The notes below the pieces were generated by a model, which saw only the letters and a list, made by a program, of their open reading frames with translations, was not told where the DNA came from and did no database searches. DNA of 64,000 bases. It comes from Lunatimonas salinarum. GTDB taxonomy: Bacteria; Bacteroidota; Bacteroidia; Cytophagales; Cyclobacteriaceae. Shown here piece after piece: positions 25,945 to 34,634 of this stretch (its first letter is position 1; each line of letters starts with the position of its first letter). The translations under genes were made by a program, and so were the position numbers. The stretch lies in NCBI RefSeq assembly GCF_017811155.1, contig NZ_JACVCV010000018.1, positions 1 to 64,000 of the forward strand, read 5' to 3'.

Positions 25945-26519
25945 TTGGAGTGGTAGGAATAACCACTCAGTGTTTCTTTTAGATGTTTAAATGCGTAATA
26001 AAGCCGGGATTTGGCGGTATTTTCGGAAATTCCCAGGGACTCGGCGATTTCCCTGAATTTCAGTCCCTCGAATTCCTTCATGATCAGTACCTCCCGCTGC
26101 ATCTCCGGCAAGCGCAGGATGGCTTGTTCCAATTGGTCGGTAGCTTCTTGCTGAATCATTTGCTGCTCCGGATCGGCGTTTTTACAGGGTAAATCCACCA
26201 TGTTGCTTGCTTTCCCATCGGACAGATCTGACAATGCAGCGCCCTTTTGCCGACGCTTTTGGTTCCTGCATTGGTTGGCCAAAATGGTGTACAGCCAAGA
26301 CCGGAATTTCTCCGGATCTTTGAGGTTTTCGATTTTGCCGTGTACCGTGATAAATGTAAGCTGCGATACCTCCATGGCCAAGTCGTGATCTCCCAAGAAC
26401 CTGAGTGCGTAATTATACACGCGTTTATACCAGTCGTTGATGAGTATATCCTTTGCGAACGAATCACCGGAAATCGCGCGGGTTACTAGGGCAATATGGA
26501 CGGATGGGCCGGTGTTCAT
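25941..26519 (-). CDS. ECF-type sigma-70 family RNA polymerase sigma factor
   Basis: A 192-residue group 4 sigma factor with only regions 2 and 4. Region 2 covers about residues 25-90 (YALRFLGDHDLAMEVSQ, RSWLYTILANQCRNQKRR); region 4 covers about 130-185 with the helix-turn-helix FREIAESLGISENTAKSRL. The linker carries two cysteines (DLPCKN and an earlier NQC), which need not be functional. It is the first gene of a tightly coupled three-gene unit and diverges from mutS across 214 bp. The usual logic of such operons is that the next gene restrains the sigma factor until an envelope signal arrives. Confidence 0.93.
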   Translation of the reverse strand: MNTGPSVHIALVTRAISGDSFAKDILINDWYKRVYNYALRFLGDHDLAMEVSQLTFITVHGKIENLKDPEKFRSWLYTILANQCRNQKRRQKGAALSDLSDGKASNMVDLPCKNADPEQQMIQQEATDQLEQAILRLPEMQREVLIMKEFEGLKFREIAESLGISENTAKSRLYYAFKHLKETLSGYSYHSK

Positions 26520-26733
26520 CGGTATTTCTGGTGCCGGTTTTCAGGGTTTGGTTGGTTGTAAGATGCCCCATGGGTAAAAATAGTTTTATTTGGACAGAAA
26601 ATTTTTCGGATACTTGGAATTGGGAAAATCGAACCTCTCCGGCACGCATAGCTGGAAGGACTGATCGCAACCATTTTTCTTTGTGGGATGGATCGAGTAA
26701 ATTCAGGGTTTCATTTACGATCAAATTGGATTT

Positions 26734-29334
26734 ATGGCTAAAGCAGCAGTAAAAGAGACGCCGCTCATGAAGCAGTACAACGCCATCAAGGCCAAGCACC
26801 CCGGCGCCTTGCTGCTGTTTCGGGTGGGAGATTTTTACGAAACCTTCGGAGAGGATGCGGTAAAGGCCAGTAAAATATTGGACATCGTACTGACCAAGCG
26901 GGCAAACGGAGCCGCCTCCCATATTGAGTTGGCAGGCTTTCCCCACCATTCCCTGGACACCTACCTGCCCAAACTGATCCGCGCGGGCAACCGCGTAGCC
27001 ATCTGCGATCAATTGGAGGATCCCAAGGAAGTAAAAGGCATTGTGAAGCGGGGCGTGACCGAGCTGGTGACTCCGGGACTTTCCTTTAACGACAACGTGC
27101 TGGACAAGCGGCGAAACAATTTTCTCGCTTCGATCTATTTTGATCGCGAGGCCTTGGGCGTAGCCTTTCTGGATCTTTCCACCGGAGAATTTATGGCCGC
27201 ACAGGGTCAACCTGCGTATATCGAGAAGTTGCTACAAAGCTTCAGTCCCTCGGAGGTGATCTATTCCAAGGCGGCAAAAGCCCGGGCTGCTGAGTTTCTG
27301 AAAAGCGACTTTACCACTTTCCACTGCGAGGATTGGGTATTTCAATACGATTATGCCTACGAACGCCTTACCCAGCATTTTCAGACCAACTCTCTAAAAG
27401 GCTTTGGGATCGAAAACCTGCCCCAGGGGATCGTGGCAGCTGGTGCGGTGCTCTTTTATTTGGAGGAGACCGAACACAAGGAGGTCAAGCACATTGCCTC
27501 CATATCCCGCATAGCGGAGGAAAAATACGTGTGGCTGGATAAGTTCACCATCCGCAACCTGGAGCTAATCCACCCGCAGCAGGAGGGTGGCGTGCCGCTG
27601 ATACAAATCTTGGATCACACGCATACTCCCATGGGCAGCCGCATGATGAAAAAATGGATGGTGCTTCCTCTAAAGGAAAAAGAGCCTATTGTAGAGCGAC
27701 AGCGAATGGTAGCGCACTTCTTCGAAAATCCCGCTTTCCGTGAGGAGGTTGCCTCTCACCTTAAGCACATCGGCGACCTGGAACGGCTAATCTCCAAGGT
27801 AGCCGTGGGGCGCATCAACCCACGGGAGATGAACCAGCTTAAAAAAGCCCTAAAAAGTACCCTCCCCATCAAGGCACTGCTTAGCGCAGCGAGCAACAGC
27901 TCTCTAAAGAAGTTGGCGGATCAGTTGAACTCCTGCGAATTTTTGCTTGAAAAGATTGATCGGGAGCTGATGGAGGATGCGCCCATGCTGACCCATCAGG
28001 GCGGCATCATCAAAAATGGTGTGGATGCCGATTTGGACGAATACCGAAAGCTGGCCAATTCCGGCAAAGATTACCTGATACAGCTACAGCAGCGGGAGGT
28101 GCAAAAGACAGGAATCAGTTCCCTCAAGGTAGCCTATAACAAGGTCTTCGGCTACTACCTGGAAGTGAGCAATACGCACAAGGACAAAGTTCCCCAAGAA
28201 TGGATCCGCAAGCAAACGCTTGTAAATGCGGAGCGCTACATCACCGAGGAGCTCAAAATATATGAGGAAAAGATCCTTCATGCGGAAGAACGGCTGATTG
28301 CTTTGGAGCAAAAATACTTTAACCTGCTTGTGCAGGATGCCACCGATTACGTGTCGAGCATTCAACAAAACGCCCGGATATTGGCCACCTTGGATGTGTT
28401 GCTATCCTTTGCGCAGGTGGCGTCGGAAAACAATTATTGCATGCCCAAGATGGCAGATACCGAATCCATTGAGATCAAGGATGGGCGGCATCCGGTAATT
28501 GAAAAACAATTGCCGATTGGCGACGCCTACGTGCCCAACGACATCTTTCTGGACAATGCCACGCAGCAGATTATCATTATCACAGGCCCCAATATGGCCG
28601 GGAAATCGGCCCTGCTCCGGCAAACGGCCCTGATCGTGCTGATGGCACAGATGGGCAGTTTTGTCCCGGCCTCTTATGCCCGTTTGGGCATCATTGACAA
28701 GGTATTCACCCGGGTGGGTGCTTCAGACAATCTCTCCAAGGGTGAGTCCACTTTCATGGTGGAGATGACCGAGACAGCCAGCATTCTCAACAACCTAAGT
28801 GACCGCAGCCTGGTACTTATGGACGAGATCGGTCGGGGTACCTCTACCTACGACGGGATATCCATCGCTTGGTCCATCGTGGAGTACCTGCACAACCAAC
28901 CCAAGTGCCGAGCCAAAACGTTGTTTGCCACCCATTACCATGAGTTGAATCAGCTGGCGGAGGATTTTCCCAAGGTGAAAAACTTCAATGTATCCGTGAA
29001 AGAACTGGGCAACAAGGTGATCTTTATGCGGAAACTGGAAAAGGGAGGGAGTGAGCACAGCTTTGGGATTCATGTGGCCCAGATGGCAGGCATGCCCAAT
29101 CCGGTCGTGCTTCGTGCCGCCGAGATCATGAAGCACCTGGAGAAGGACAAGGACCTCAAAGGGCAGCGCGACAGGATCAAGGATATGCCTAAAAACAACT
29201 ATCAGCTGAGCTTGTTTGAGATGGATCCCAAATTTAAGGCGGCGCAGGAGATGCTCGATGCCATCGACATCAACACTATTTCGCCCGTAGAAGCGCTGCT
29301 TAAGCTAAACGAAATCAAAAAAACCCTGGCCTAG
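26734..29334 (+). CDS. mutS: DNA mismatch repair protein MutS
   Basis: An 866-residue MutS1. The N-terminal mismatch-recognition loop has the conserved Phe-x-Glu in FRVGDFYETFGEDA. Then come the connector, lever and clamp domains (KVFGYYLEVSN, WIRKQTLVNAERY), and the C-terminal ABC ATPase with Walker A TGPNMAGKSALLRQ, Walker B VLMDEIGRGTSTYDG and LFATHYHEL. The length is normal. It binds mismatches and recruits MutL after replication. The tRNA genes follow 150 bp downstream. The long antisense frame over its 5' end (26464-27210) is a shadow. Confidence 0.98.
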   Translation: MAKAAVKETPLMKQYNAIKAKHPGALLLFRVGDFYETFGEDAVKASKILDIVLTKRANGAASHIELAGFPHHSLDTYLPKLIRAGNRVAICDQLEDPKEVKGIVKRGVTELVTPGLSFNDNVLDKRRNNFLASIYFDREALGVAFLDLSTGEFMAAQGQPAYIEKLLQSFSPSEVIYSKAAKARAAEFLKSDFTTFHCEDWVFQYDYAYERLTQHFQTNSLKGFGIENLPQGIVAAGAVLFYLEETEHKEVKHIASISRIAEEKYVWLDKFTIRNLELIHPQQEGGVPLIQILDHTHTPMGSRMMKKWMVLPLKEKEPIVERQRMVAHFFENPAFREEVASHLKHIGDLERLISKVAVGRINPREMNQLKKALKSTLPIKALLSAASNSSLKKLADQLNSCEFLLEKIDRELMEDAPMLTHQGGIIKNGVDADLDEYRKLANSGKDYLIQLQQREVQKTGISSLKVAYNKVFGYYLEVSNTHKDKVPQEWIRKQTLVNAERYITEELKIYEEKILHAEERLIALEQKYFNLLVQDATDYVSSIQQNARILATLDVLLSFAQVASENNYCMPKMADTESIEIKDGRHPVIEKQLPIGDAYVPNDIFLDNATQQIIIITGPNMAGKSALLRQTALIVLMAQMGSFVPASYARLGIIDKVFTRVGASDNLSKGESTFMVEMTETASILNNLSDRSLVLMDEIGRGTSTYDGISIAWSIVEYLHNQPKCRAKTLFATHYHELNQLAEDFPKVKNFNVSVKELGNKVIFMRKLEKGGSEHSFGIHVAQMAGMPNPVVLRAAEIMKHLEKDKDLKGQRDRIKDMPKNNYQLSLFEMDPKFKAAQEMLDAIDINTISPVEALLKLNEIKKTLA

Positions 29335-29487
29335 CTGTATTTTTCCACCTAAAAATCAAAGGGGTAGTGAACACCATGCTTGCCGATTACAAATATTTGA
29401 CTGGAAATATTGCCTTTTATAAAAAAGCAGGTAAATTTGCAATCACATTAGGCCGCTGCAAACGGGTACGGCTGAAACGTATTAAAA

Positions 29488-29560
<73 letters not shown>

Positions 29561-29566
29561 CTGCTA

Positions 29567-29586
29567 AAGCCCTCTACCAAGGGCTT
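29567..29586 (+). terminator. Hairpin after tRNA-Gly
   Basis: A 7-bp stem AAGCCCT / AGGGCTT with a six-base loop, seven bases after the tRNA. It is followed by TATTCTTTA, a weak T-run. Probably a terminator or processing signal. Confidence 0.6.
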
Positions 29587-29650
29587 TATTCTTTATGGGC
29601 CTGTTAGATTATTGAACAGCCTATTGAAAGAAAACCAGTCAATATAATAT

Positions 29651-29734
29651 GCCGGGATGGTGGAATTGGTAGACACGCAAGACTTAAAATCTTGTGACCA
29701 TTAGGTCGTGCGGGTTCAAGTCCCGCTCCTGGTA
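29651..29734 (+). tRNA. tRNA-Leu (anticodon UAA)
   Basis: An 84-nt class II tRNA with a long variable arm (TGACCATTAGGTCG). The acceptor GCCGGGA pairs with TCCTGGT, the anticodon stem-loop is CAAGA-CTTAAAA-TCTTG with TAA at 29685-29687, and the T arm is GGTTCAAGTCC. CCA is not encoded. The defence genes start 255 bp downstream, and tRNA-Leu genes are frequent integration sites, though no att repeat was found. Confidence 0.97.
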
Positions 29735-29739
29735 CATGC

Positions 29740-29768
29740 AAGCTTCCTCGAAAAGGGAAGCTTTTTTT
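29740..29768 (+). terminator. Rho-independent terminator after tRNA-Leu
   Basis: An 8-bp stem AAGCTTCC / GGAAGCTT (29740-29747 with 29756-29763) running into seven T. Confidence 0.88.
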
Positions 29769-29989
29769 ATGTCTTGGGCTAAAAACATTCTTTTGCCTAT
29801 ATTGTAGCTTCGCTAAGCCTTTGAAGTATTCAGGTGATCCCTATCCATGAATGGTTTCCAAAGCCTTTTGCTTTACAGGTGGGTAGCACCGAGGGCTTTT
29901 GTTCCATGCTTCGTTAGCTGCCCCCCAAGCAACTGGGACTTTTCCACTAACCAAATCAACCGAAGAACAAGACGTTACAAAATAGCACA

Positions 29990-31795
29990 ATGAAGAACTT
30001 TAAGGAAAAAGCCGACCTGATCTGGAAAGTCGCCGACCTGCTGAGAGGAGACTACAAGCAGTCAGACTATGGAAAGGTGATCCTCCCCATGACCGTCCTG
30101 AGACGATTGGACTGTATTCTGAAGCCCACAAAGCAAAAAGTCCTCGACTACCTTCCCAAGGTGGAATCCCTGAAAGAGGGCGTCATCGACATTGCGCTTA
30201 ACAAGATCGCCGGACATAATTTTCACAACCGGAGCGCCTTTGACTTCGATAGGATTGTGGCCGATCCGAATAATGTCGCGGCCAACCTTCGAAACTACAT
30301 CCATGGCTTTTCTACCAGCGCTCGGGAAATCATCGAGTATTTCAACTTTGATGATCATATCGACCGGATGGATGACCCAAAGGCCGATATCCTTTTTCGG
30401 GTGGTCAAGTCCTTTCAGGAGATTGACCTTTCGGATATGGATTCCATGGAAATGGGCTACACCTTTGAGGAACTCATCCGAAAGTTTGCAGAACAGTCCA
30501 ACGAAACGGCAGGGGAGCACTTTACCCCACGGGAAATTATCCGTCTGATGGTGAACCTCTTGTTTATCGAGGACATGGAGATGCTGACCATCGAAGGCAT
30601 TGTCAAAACGCTCTATGATCCAACCGCCGGAACAGGCGGAATGCTCTCCGGAGGGGAACAATATGTAAAAGAGCTCAATCCAAAAGCGGAACTCAAGGTT
30701 TTTGGACAGGAGATCAACCCGGAATCCTATGCCATCTGCAAGGCCGATATGTTGATCAAAGGGCAAAATCCCAGCAACATCAAATTTGGCAATACGCTTT
30801 CCAACGATCAGCTGACAGAAGAACAATTTGACTATCAAATTTCCAACCCTCCCTTTGGGGTGGACTGGAAGAAGGTAGAGAAACTCATCAAGGCAGAAGC
30901 CAACAAAAAGGGCATGGATGGCCGATTCGGTGCCGGTTTGCCTAGAATCAACGACGGTTCCTTGCTGTTTTTGCAGCACATGATCTCCAAGATGAAACCC
31001 AATGGCTCCCGAATTGCCATTGTTTTCAATGGATCCCCCCTATTCTCAGGAGCTGCAGAAAGTGGTGAGAGCAATATCCGAAAATGGATCATCGAAAATG
31101 ACTGGCTGGAAGCCATTGTCGCCTTACCGGATCAACTTTTTTACAATACAGGGATCAGCACTTACATCTGGATTGTCACCAATCACAAAAGCACGGAGCG
31201 AAAGGGGAAAGTACAGCTAATCAATGCCACGGGAACAGGCGCAGATTCGTTGCATGAAACGACTCTGCAAAAGGGGAACCGTTTCTGGCAGAAAATGGAC
31301 CGGAGCTTGGGCAATAAGCGTAAAAAAATCATTGAAAACGGATCTGAAAAAGGAATAGGCTTTATCACCAACCTCTATGGCAATTTTGAAGAAAATCAAT
31401 TCGTCAAGATCCTTCCGAATGCCTTTTTTGGGTACTGGCGGATCACCGTGGAGCAACCACTCAGAGATGAAAAAGGCAAAGTCGTCAAAGCCAAGGGCAA
31501 ACCAAAACCCGACGCTTCTTTACGTGACTATGAAAACATACCTTTTCTTGTAAAGACGCAGGATCCTGCGTCTCCTTTCCGCAAACAAACCATCGAAGAA
31601 TATTTCGATGCAGAAGTTAAACCCCACCTGCCTGATGCATGGATAGACCACAGCAAGACCAAAATTGGCTACGAGATTAATTTTACGAAGTATTTCTATG
31701 AGTTTAAACCACTTCGATCTTTAAAGGATATTAAGGCTGATATTTTAGCTTTGGAAGAAAAGACGTTGGAAATGGAAAAATACATTTTGGAATAA
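29990..31795 (+). CDS. hsdM: Type I restriction-modification N6-adenine methyltransferase subunit
   Basis: A 601-residue HsdM. The N-terminal helical HsdM domain (residues about 1-145) is followed by the amino-methyltransferase fold: GEHFTPREI at 175-183, SAM motif I DPTAGTGG at 210-217, and catalytic motif IV NPPFG at 286-290. The protein is intact and ends normally (FKPLRSLKDIKADILALEEK). HsdM methylates adenine only in complex with an HsdS specificity subunit, and restriction needs HsdR. Here hsdS is truncated (34233) and hsdR is not in the window, so HsdM may be an orphan. The next gene starts 13 bp downstream and clearly belongs to the same transcript. Confidence 0.95.
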   Translation: MKNFKEKADLIWKVADLLRGDYKQSDYGKVILPMTVLRRLDCILKPTKQKVLDYLPKVESLKEGVIDIALNKIAGHNFHNRSAFDFDRIVADPNNVAANLRNYIHGFSTSAREIIEYFNFDDHIDRMDDPKADILFRVVKSFQEIDLSDMDSMEMGYTFEELIRKFAEQSNETAGEHFTPREIIRLMVNLLFIEDMEMLTIEGIVKTLYDPTAGTGGMLSGGEQYVKELNPKAELKVFGQEINPESYAICKADMLIKGQNPSNIKFGNTLSNDQLTEEQFDYQISNPPFGVDWKKVEKLIKAEANKKGMDGRFGAGLPRINDGSLLFLQHMISKMKPNGSRIAIVFNGSPLFSGAAESGESNIRKWIIENDWLEAIVALPDQLFYNTGISTYIWIVTNHKSTERKGKVQLINATGTGADSLHETTLQKGNRFWQKMDRSLGNKRKKIIENGSEKGIGFITNLYGNFEENQFVKILPNAFFGYWRITVEQPLRDEKGKVVKAKGKPKPDASLRDYENIPFLVKTQDPASPFRKQTIEEYFDAEVKPHLPDAWIDHSKTKIGYEINFTKYFYEFKPLRSLKDIKADILALEEKTLEMEKYILE

Positions 31796-31808
31796 GTTAT
31801 ATTGCAAT

Positions 31809-33110
31809 ATGAGAATTAATAGATTGGAGCTGAATAATTTTCGGAACTTTGAATATGCAACTTTTGAGTTTCCTACAAACTTCACCGTAATTATAGGAGA
31901 AAATGGGAAAGGCAAATCTTCCATTCTTCAAGGATTACGGCTTGCAGCTGGGACATTCCTTTTAGGAATTGACGAGGCCGATCGATATCATATTCTAAAG
32001 GAAGATATACGTAGAATTGATTTACACAATCGATTTGTACCGCAAAAAAACTGTTTTTTTTCAGCTTTTGGTTTGATTGGGGATCAAGAGATTCATTGGA
32101 AACGATCTATTGCAAAACCAGGAGGACGCACAGATATTAAGGAAGCTTATGCGCTTATTGATAGGGCAAAGGAACTCAATGATGCTGTCAATGAACATAT
32201 GCGAGAAGATATTGATCTTCCTGTAATTGGATTTTTCAGTACCGCCAGGTTATGGGTTGAACCCAAACAAACCATTAACCTAAAAAAGAAAGGCTCTAGG
32301 TTAAGAGATGGATATTCAAGATGTCTAGGGGATCATTCGGACAAAAAATCCCCCATGGAGTGGATCAAATCTGCCTCTTGGAAAAAGCTAAAAGAAAGGC
32401 CGGAAAGTGTCCTTTTAGATGCTGTTTTGGAAGCCATAGATATTTGTGTGCAAAACTGGAAACCAACTGAGTGGGATGAAGATTCAGATGATTTGGGGGG
32501 GCAATTTACAAATGATAGAGATGAAAAAAACTTCTTACCATTATTCTATTTAAGTGATGGGTTGCGAACAATGGCTGCAATGGTAGCAGAAATTGCCTAT
32601 AGATGTGTTATCCTGAATGCTCATTTGGGCAGGGAAGCTGTGAAGTTGAGCAAGGGAATTGTATTGATTGATGAGCTTGATATGCACATTCATCCAAAAT
32701 GGCAACAACACGTGGTCAGTGATTTAAAACAAGCTTTTCCAAATATACAATTTATTGCCACTACACACTCCCCATTTATTGTTCAGTCCTTAAAAGCTGA
32801 AGAGTTGATTAATCTGGATACAAGTATCAATGACGATCCTTATAAAATGAGTATTCAAGATGTATCATCTCGCATCATGAAAGTGGAGCCGAGAAGCTTG
32901 GAATATAAACAGAAATTTGACCTCACATTAGAATACCTTAACCTTCTTTCTCACATTAAAGATAACAAGAAGGAAATGTCAATGGAATTCAAATATCAGC
33001 TTGATGAAATGGAAAAATCAGCCGAAATCAATGACCCTGCTGTAGCTGCTTTCTTAAAAATGAATAGATTGGCTGTAATTGGAAAAACGGATATTGAAAA
33101 TACGAAATAA
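31809..33110 (+). CDS. AAA/ABC-type ATPase of a Septu-like defence pair (PtuA-like)
   Basis: A 433-residue SMC/RecF-like ATPase of the AAA_21 type. Walker A is GENGKGKS at residues 30-37 after MRINRLELNNFRNF; the signature-like LSDGLR is at 248-253, Walker B IVLIDELDMHIHP at about 285-297, and the switch histidine in ATTHSPF at about 317-323. It lacks a TOPRIM domain, so it is not an OLD nuclease. The HNH nuclease gene begins 16 bp downstream; an ATPase plus HNH protein is the layout of the phage-defence system Septu (PtuA/PtuB). AAA ATPase genes between hsd genes are also known as restriction-linked ORFs. The gene is AT-richer than hsdM, hinting at a different origin. The Septu assignment is by architecture only. 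Confidence 0.8.
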   Translation: MRINRLELNNFRNFEYATFEFPTNFTVIIGENGKGKSSILQGLRLAAGTFLLGIDEADRYHILKEDIRRIDLHNRFVPQKNCFFSAFGLIGDQEIHWKRSIAKPGGRTDIKEAYALIDRAKELNDAVNEHMREDIDLPVIGFFSTARLWVEPKQTINLKKKGSRLRDGYSRCLGDHSDKKSPMEWIKSASWKKLKERPESVLLDAVLEAIDICVQNWKPTEWDEDSDDLGGQFTNDRDEKNFLPLFYLSDGLRTMAAMVAEIAYRCVILNAHLGREAVKLSKGIVLIDELDMHIHPKWQQHVVSDLKQAFPNIQFIATTHSPFIVQSLKAEELINLDTSINDDPYKMSIQDVSSRIMKVEPRSLEYKQKFDLTLEYLNLLSHIKDNKKEMSMEFKYQLDEMEKSAEINDPAVAAFLKMNRLAVIGKTDIENTK

Positions 33111-33126
33111 AGACAATAAATAGCCT

Positions 33127-33825
33127 ATGCGTCCAATAGAAAGAGGTGCTAGACCATTGAATCCTGATAGAACTCCAAAAACCTATACCTCTTATGGGAA
33201 TTCTCGCAGGGATTTGATTGACCGAATGGGTCAGTATTGTGCTTATTGCAATCAAAAATTACCCGCGTCTTTGGCAGTGGAACATGTTCAGCCAAAAGCA
33301 TTGGAGCCACATTTAGAACTAGAATGGGAAAATTTTGTGCTAGCCTGTACAAACTGCAATTCTACCAAAGGAAAAAAGCCGGTTAAATTGGCGGAATATT
33401 TGTGGCCAGATGTGCATAACACCCATTTAGCATTTATTTATACCGCAGACGGAAAAGTAAAAGTGAATCCTAATTTACCTGGAAACATCAAGCTTAAAGC
33501 TCAAAATCTGTTAGACTTGGTTGGCTTGCAAAAGTATCCTGACAACCCAACCTCCAGCGATAGAAGGTGGGTTAACCGAAGAGATACATTTGTTAAGGCA
33601 AATGCTGCTATGCTTTTATACAATCAAGCGATAGAAAATGGAGCTGGTGACGAATTTGAAAAACTATTAGGCTATTGGTCTGCGGACAACGGTTTTTTTT
33701 CGATTTGGATGCAGATATTTGACAAAAATACTGCGATTAAAAAGGAAATTATAAAGGCATTTACAGGAACAGCTAACTGTTTTGATGCTGACTTTAATCC
33801 CATTCTACGTAACCAGGAATTATGA
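33127..33825 (+). CDS. HNH endonuclease of a Septu-like defence pair (PtuB-like)
   Basis: A 232-residue HNH nuclease. The zinc-stabilised beta-beta-alpha-metal site can be read in full: C38xxC41 in YCAYCNQ, catalytic E52-H53 in AVEHVQPKA, N69 in EWENFVLA, and C74xxC77-N78 in ACTNCNSTKG. This is the phrase pattern seen in PtuB and related HNH proteins that work with an AAA ATPase. The remaining 140 residues are helical and end in INPILRNQEL-like sequence without a known domain. All active-site residues are present, so the nuclease is probably functional. Its TGA stop overlaps an ATG (TTATGAG at 33820-33826) that opens a short 41-codon frame. Confidence 0.82.
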   Translation: MRPIERGARPLNPDRTPKTYTSYGNSRRDLIDRMGQYCAYCNQKLPASLAVEHVQPKALEPHLELEWENFVLACTNCNSTKGKKPVKLAEYLWPDVHNTHLAFIYTADGKVKVNPNLPGNIKLKAQNLLDLVGLQKYPDNPTSSDRRWVNRRDTFVKANAAMLLYNQAIENGAGDEFEKLLGYWSADNGFFSIWMQIFDKNTAIKKEIIKAFTGTANCFDADFNPILRNQEL

Positions 33826-34236
33826 GCATCTACCATCAATACAACGATGCTGAATTCGAAGGGCATGGAGAAATTTTTAAAGTTTGTGCAAGCCCAATTT
33901 TTCGCTGTAACCCTATTCAGAACTCCGGATACTGGGGGAACATCTAAGATTACTGGGGAAGTTACTGGGGAACTTGCCCCGCAGGAAACCCTGCAAGATA
34001 TAACAACTATAAAAAAGGTGGTTTTCGTATTGGAAGGAGAAATGAAAAGACAACAACTACAAGATGCTTTACAGATAAAACACAATGATTATTTCAGAGT
34101 GGAATACATCTCCCCGGCTTTGGAACACAAGTACATTGAACTAAAATATCCCAATAGTATTAACCATCCCAAGCAAAAATACCGACATACCGCCAAGGGG
34201 CAGGCACTGAAAGCACAACTCAACCAAGAACTATGA
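33822..34236 (+). pseudogene. Winged-helix C-terminal remnant (RecG-like/AlbA_2 or Fic-type protein)
   Basis: An intact frame from ATG 33847 to 34236 (129 codons) carries, from about residue 20, FFAVTLFRTP, a GEVTGEL linker and a winged-helix domain (KRQQLQDALQIKHNDYFRVE, then KQKYRHTAKGQAL). This is the usual last domain of large AlbA_2/RecG-like ATP-binding proteins, and is seen in some Fic proteins; the whole N-terminal catalytic part is missing. In a different frame, an ATG overlapping the HNH stop (33822) encodes NDAEFEGHGEIFKV, which fits the sequence normally just before FFAVTLF. A frameshift plus an upstream deletion therefore explain the locus. Its stop overlaps the hsdS start (ATGA), which preserves the old operon order hsdM - accessory gene - hsdS. 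Confidence 0.55.
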
Positions 34237-34634
34237 AAACCTACGATTCCTACAAAGATTCCGGCATTGAATGGATCGGGGAGATTCCTAGTCATTGGGA
34301 AAAGGCAAGATTGGCAAATGCAGGGAAATTTTATAAAGGAAAAGGCGTTTCAAAAACTGATCTGACTTTACAGGGGCTACCAGTAATTTTGTATGGAGAC
34401 CTTTACACGAAATACAATATCAAAGCATCAAAAATAGAAAGACGAATACCAAAGGAAGTAGCGGAAAAATCCTTTTTACTTGAAAAAAATGACTTGCTTT
34501 TTGCTGCTTCCGGTGAGACTCCTGAAGAGATAGGCAAGTGTATTTGCTTTTTTGGTGAAGAAGAGGCCTATGCCGGAGGTGATTTGGCCAAAGAGATAAT
34601 GATGAAGAAGATTTATAAGCGGTTGAATGAATAG
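34233..34634 (+). pseudogene. hsdS: Truncated type I specificity subunit (hsdS fragment)
   Basis: A 133-codon frame whose N-terminus is classic HsdS: SYKDSGIEWIGEIPSHWE, then the first half of a target-recognition domain up to AYAGGDLAKEI. Complete HsdS has about 400-450 residues with two recognition domains and two conserved coiled coils. Here everything after about residue 120 is lost and the last residues (MMKKIYKRLNE) are not family sequence. A protein this short could not direct HsdM to a two-part site. The break falls against an antisense Fic fragment, pointing to a deletion or rearrangement at about 34600-34665. Half-size HsdS proteins can dimerise in some systems, but they still need a full recognition domain. 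Confidence 0.85.

Noticed and set aside
26464-27210. 248-codon minus-strand frame over the 5' part of mutS and the sigma-factor start
   Set aside because: It overlaps two well-supported genes, its protein has no family character, and codon bias explains the open antisense frame.
29735-29989. Retron msr-msd or other structured RNA before the defence genes
   Set aside because: Retrons can carry PtuAB-like effectors, so I looked for a reverse transcriptase gene and a long inverted repeat. There is no reverse transcriptase in the window and only a short AAAGCC/GGCTTT repeat with a large loop.
30062-30979. 305-codon antisense frame inside hsdM
   Set aside because: It lies wholly within a clear hsdM reading frame with all catalytic motifs; the antisense protein shows no motif.
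31809-33110. OLD-family or Gabija-type nuclease
   Set aside because: No TOPRIM domain follows the ATPase and no UvrD-like helicase is next to it; the partner is an HNH protein.
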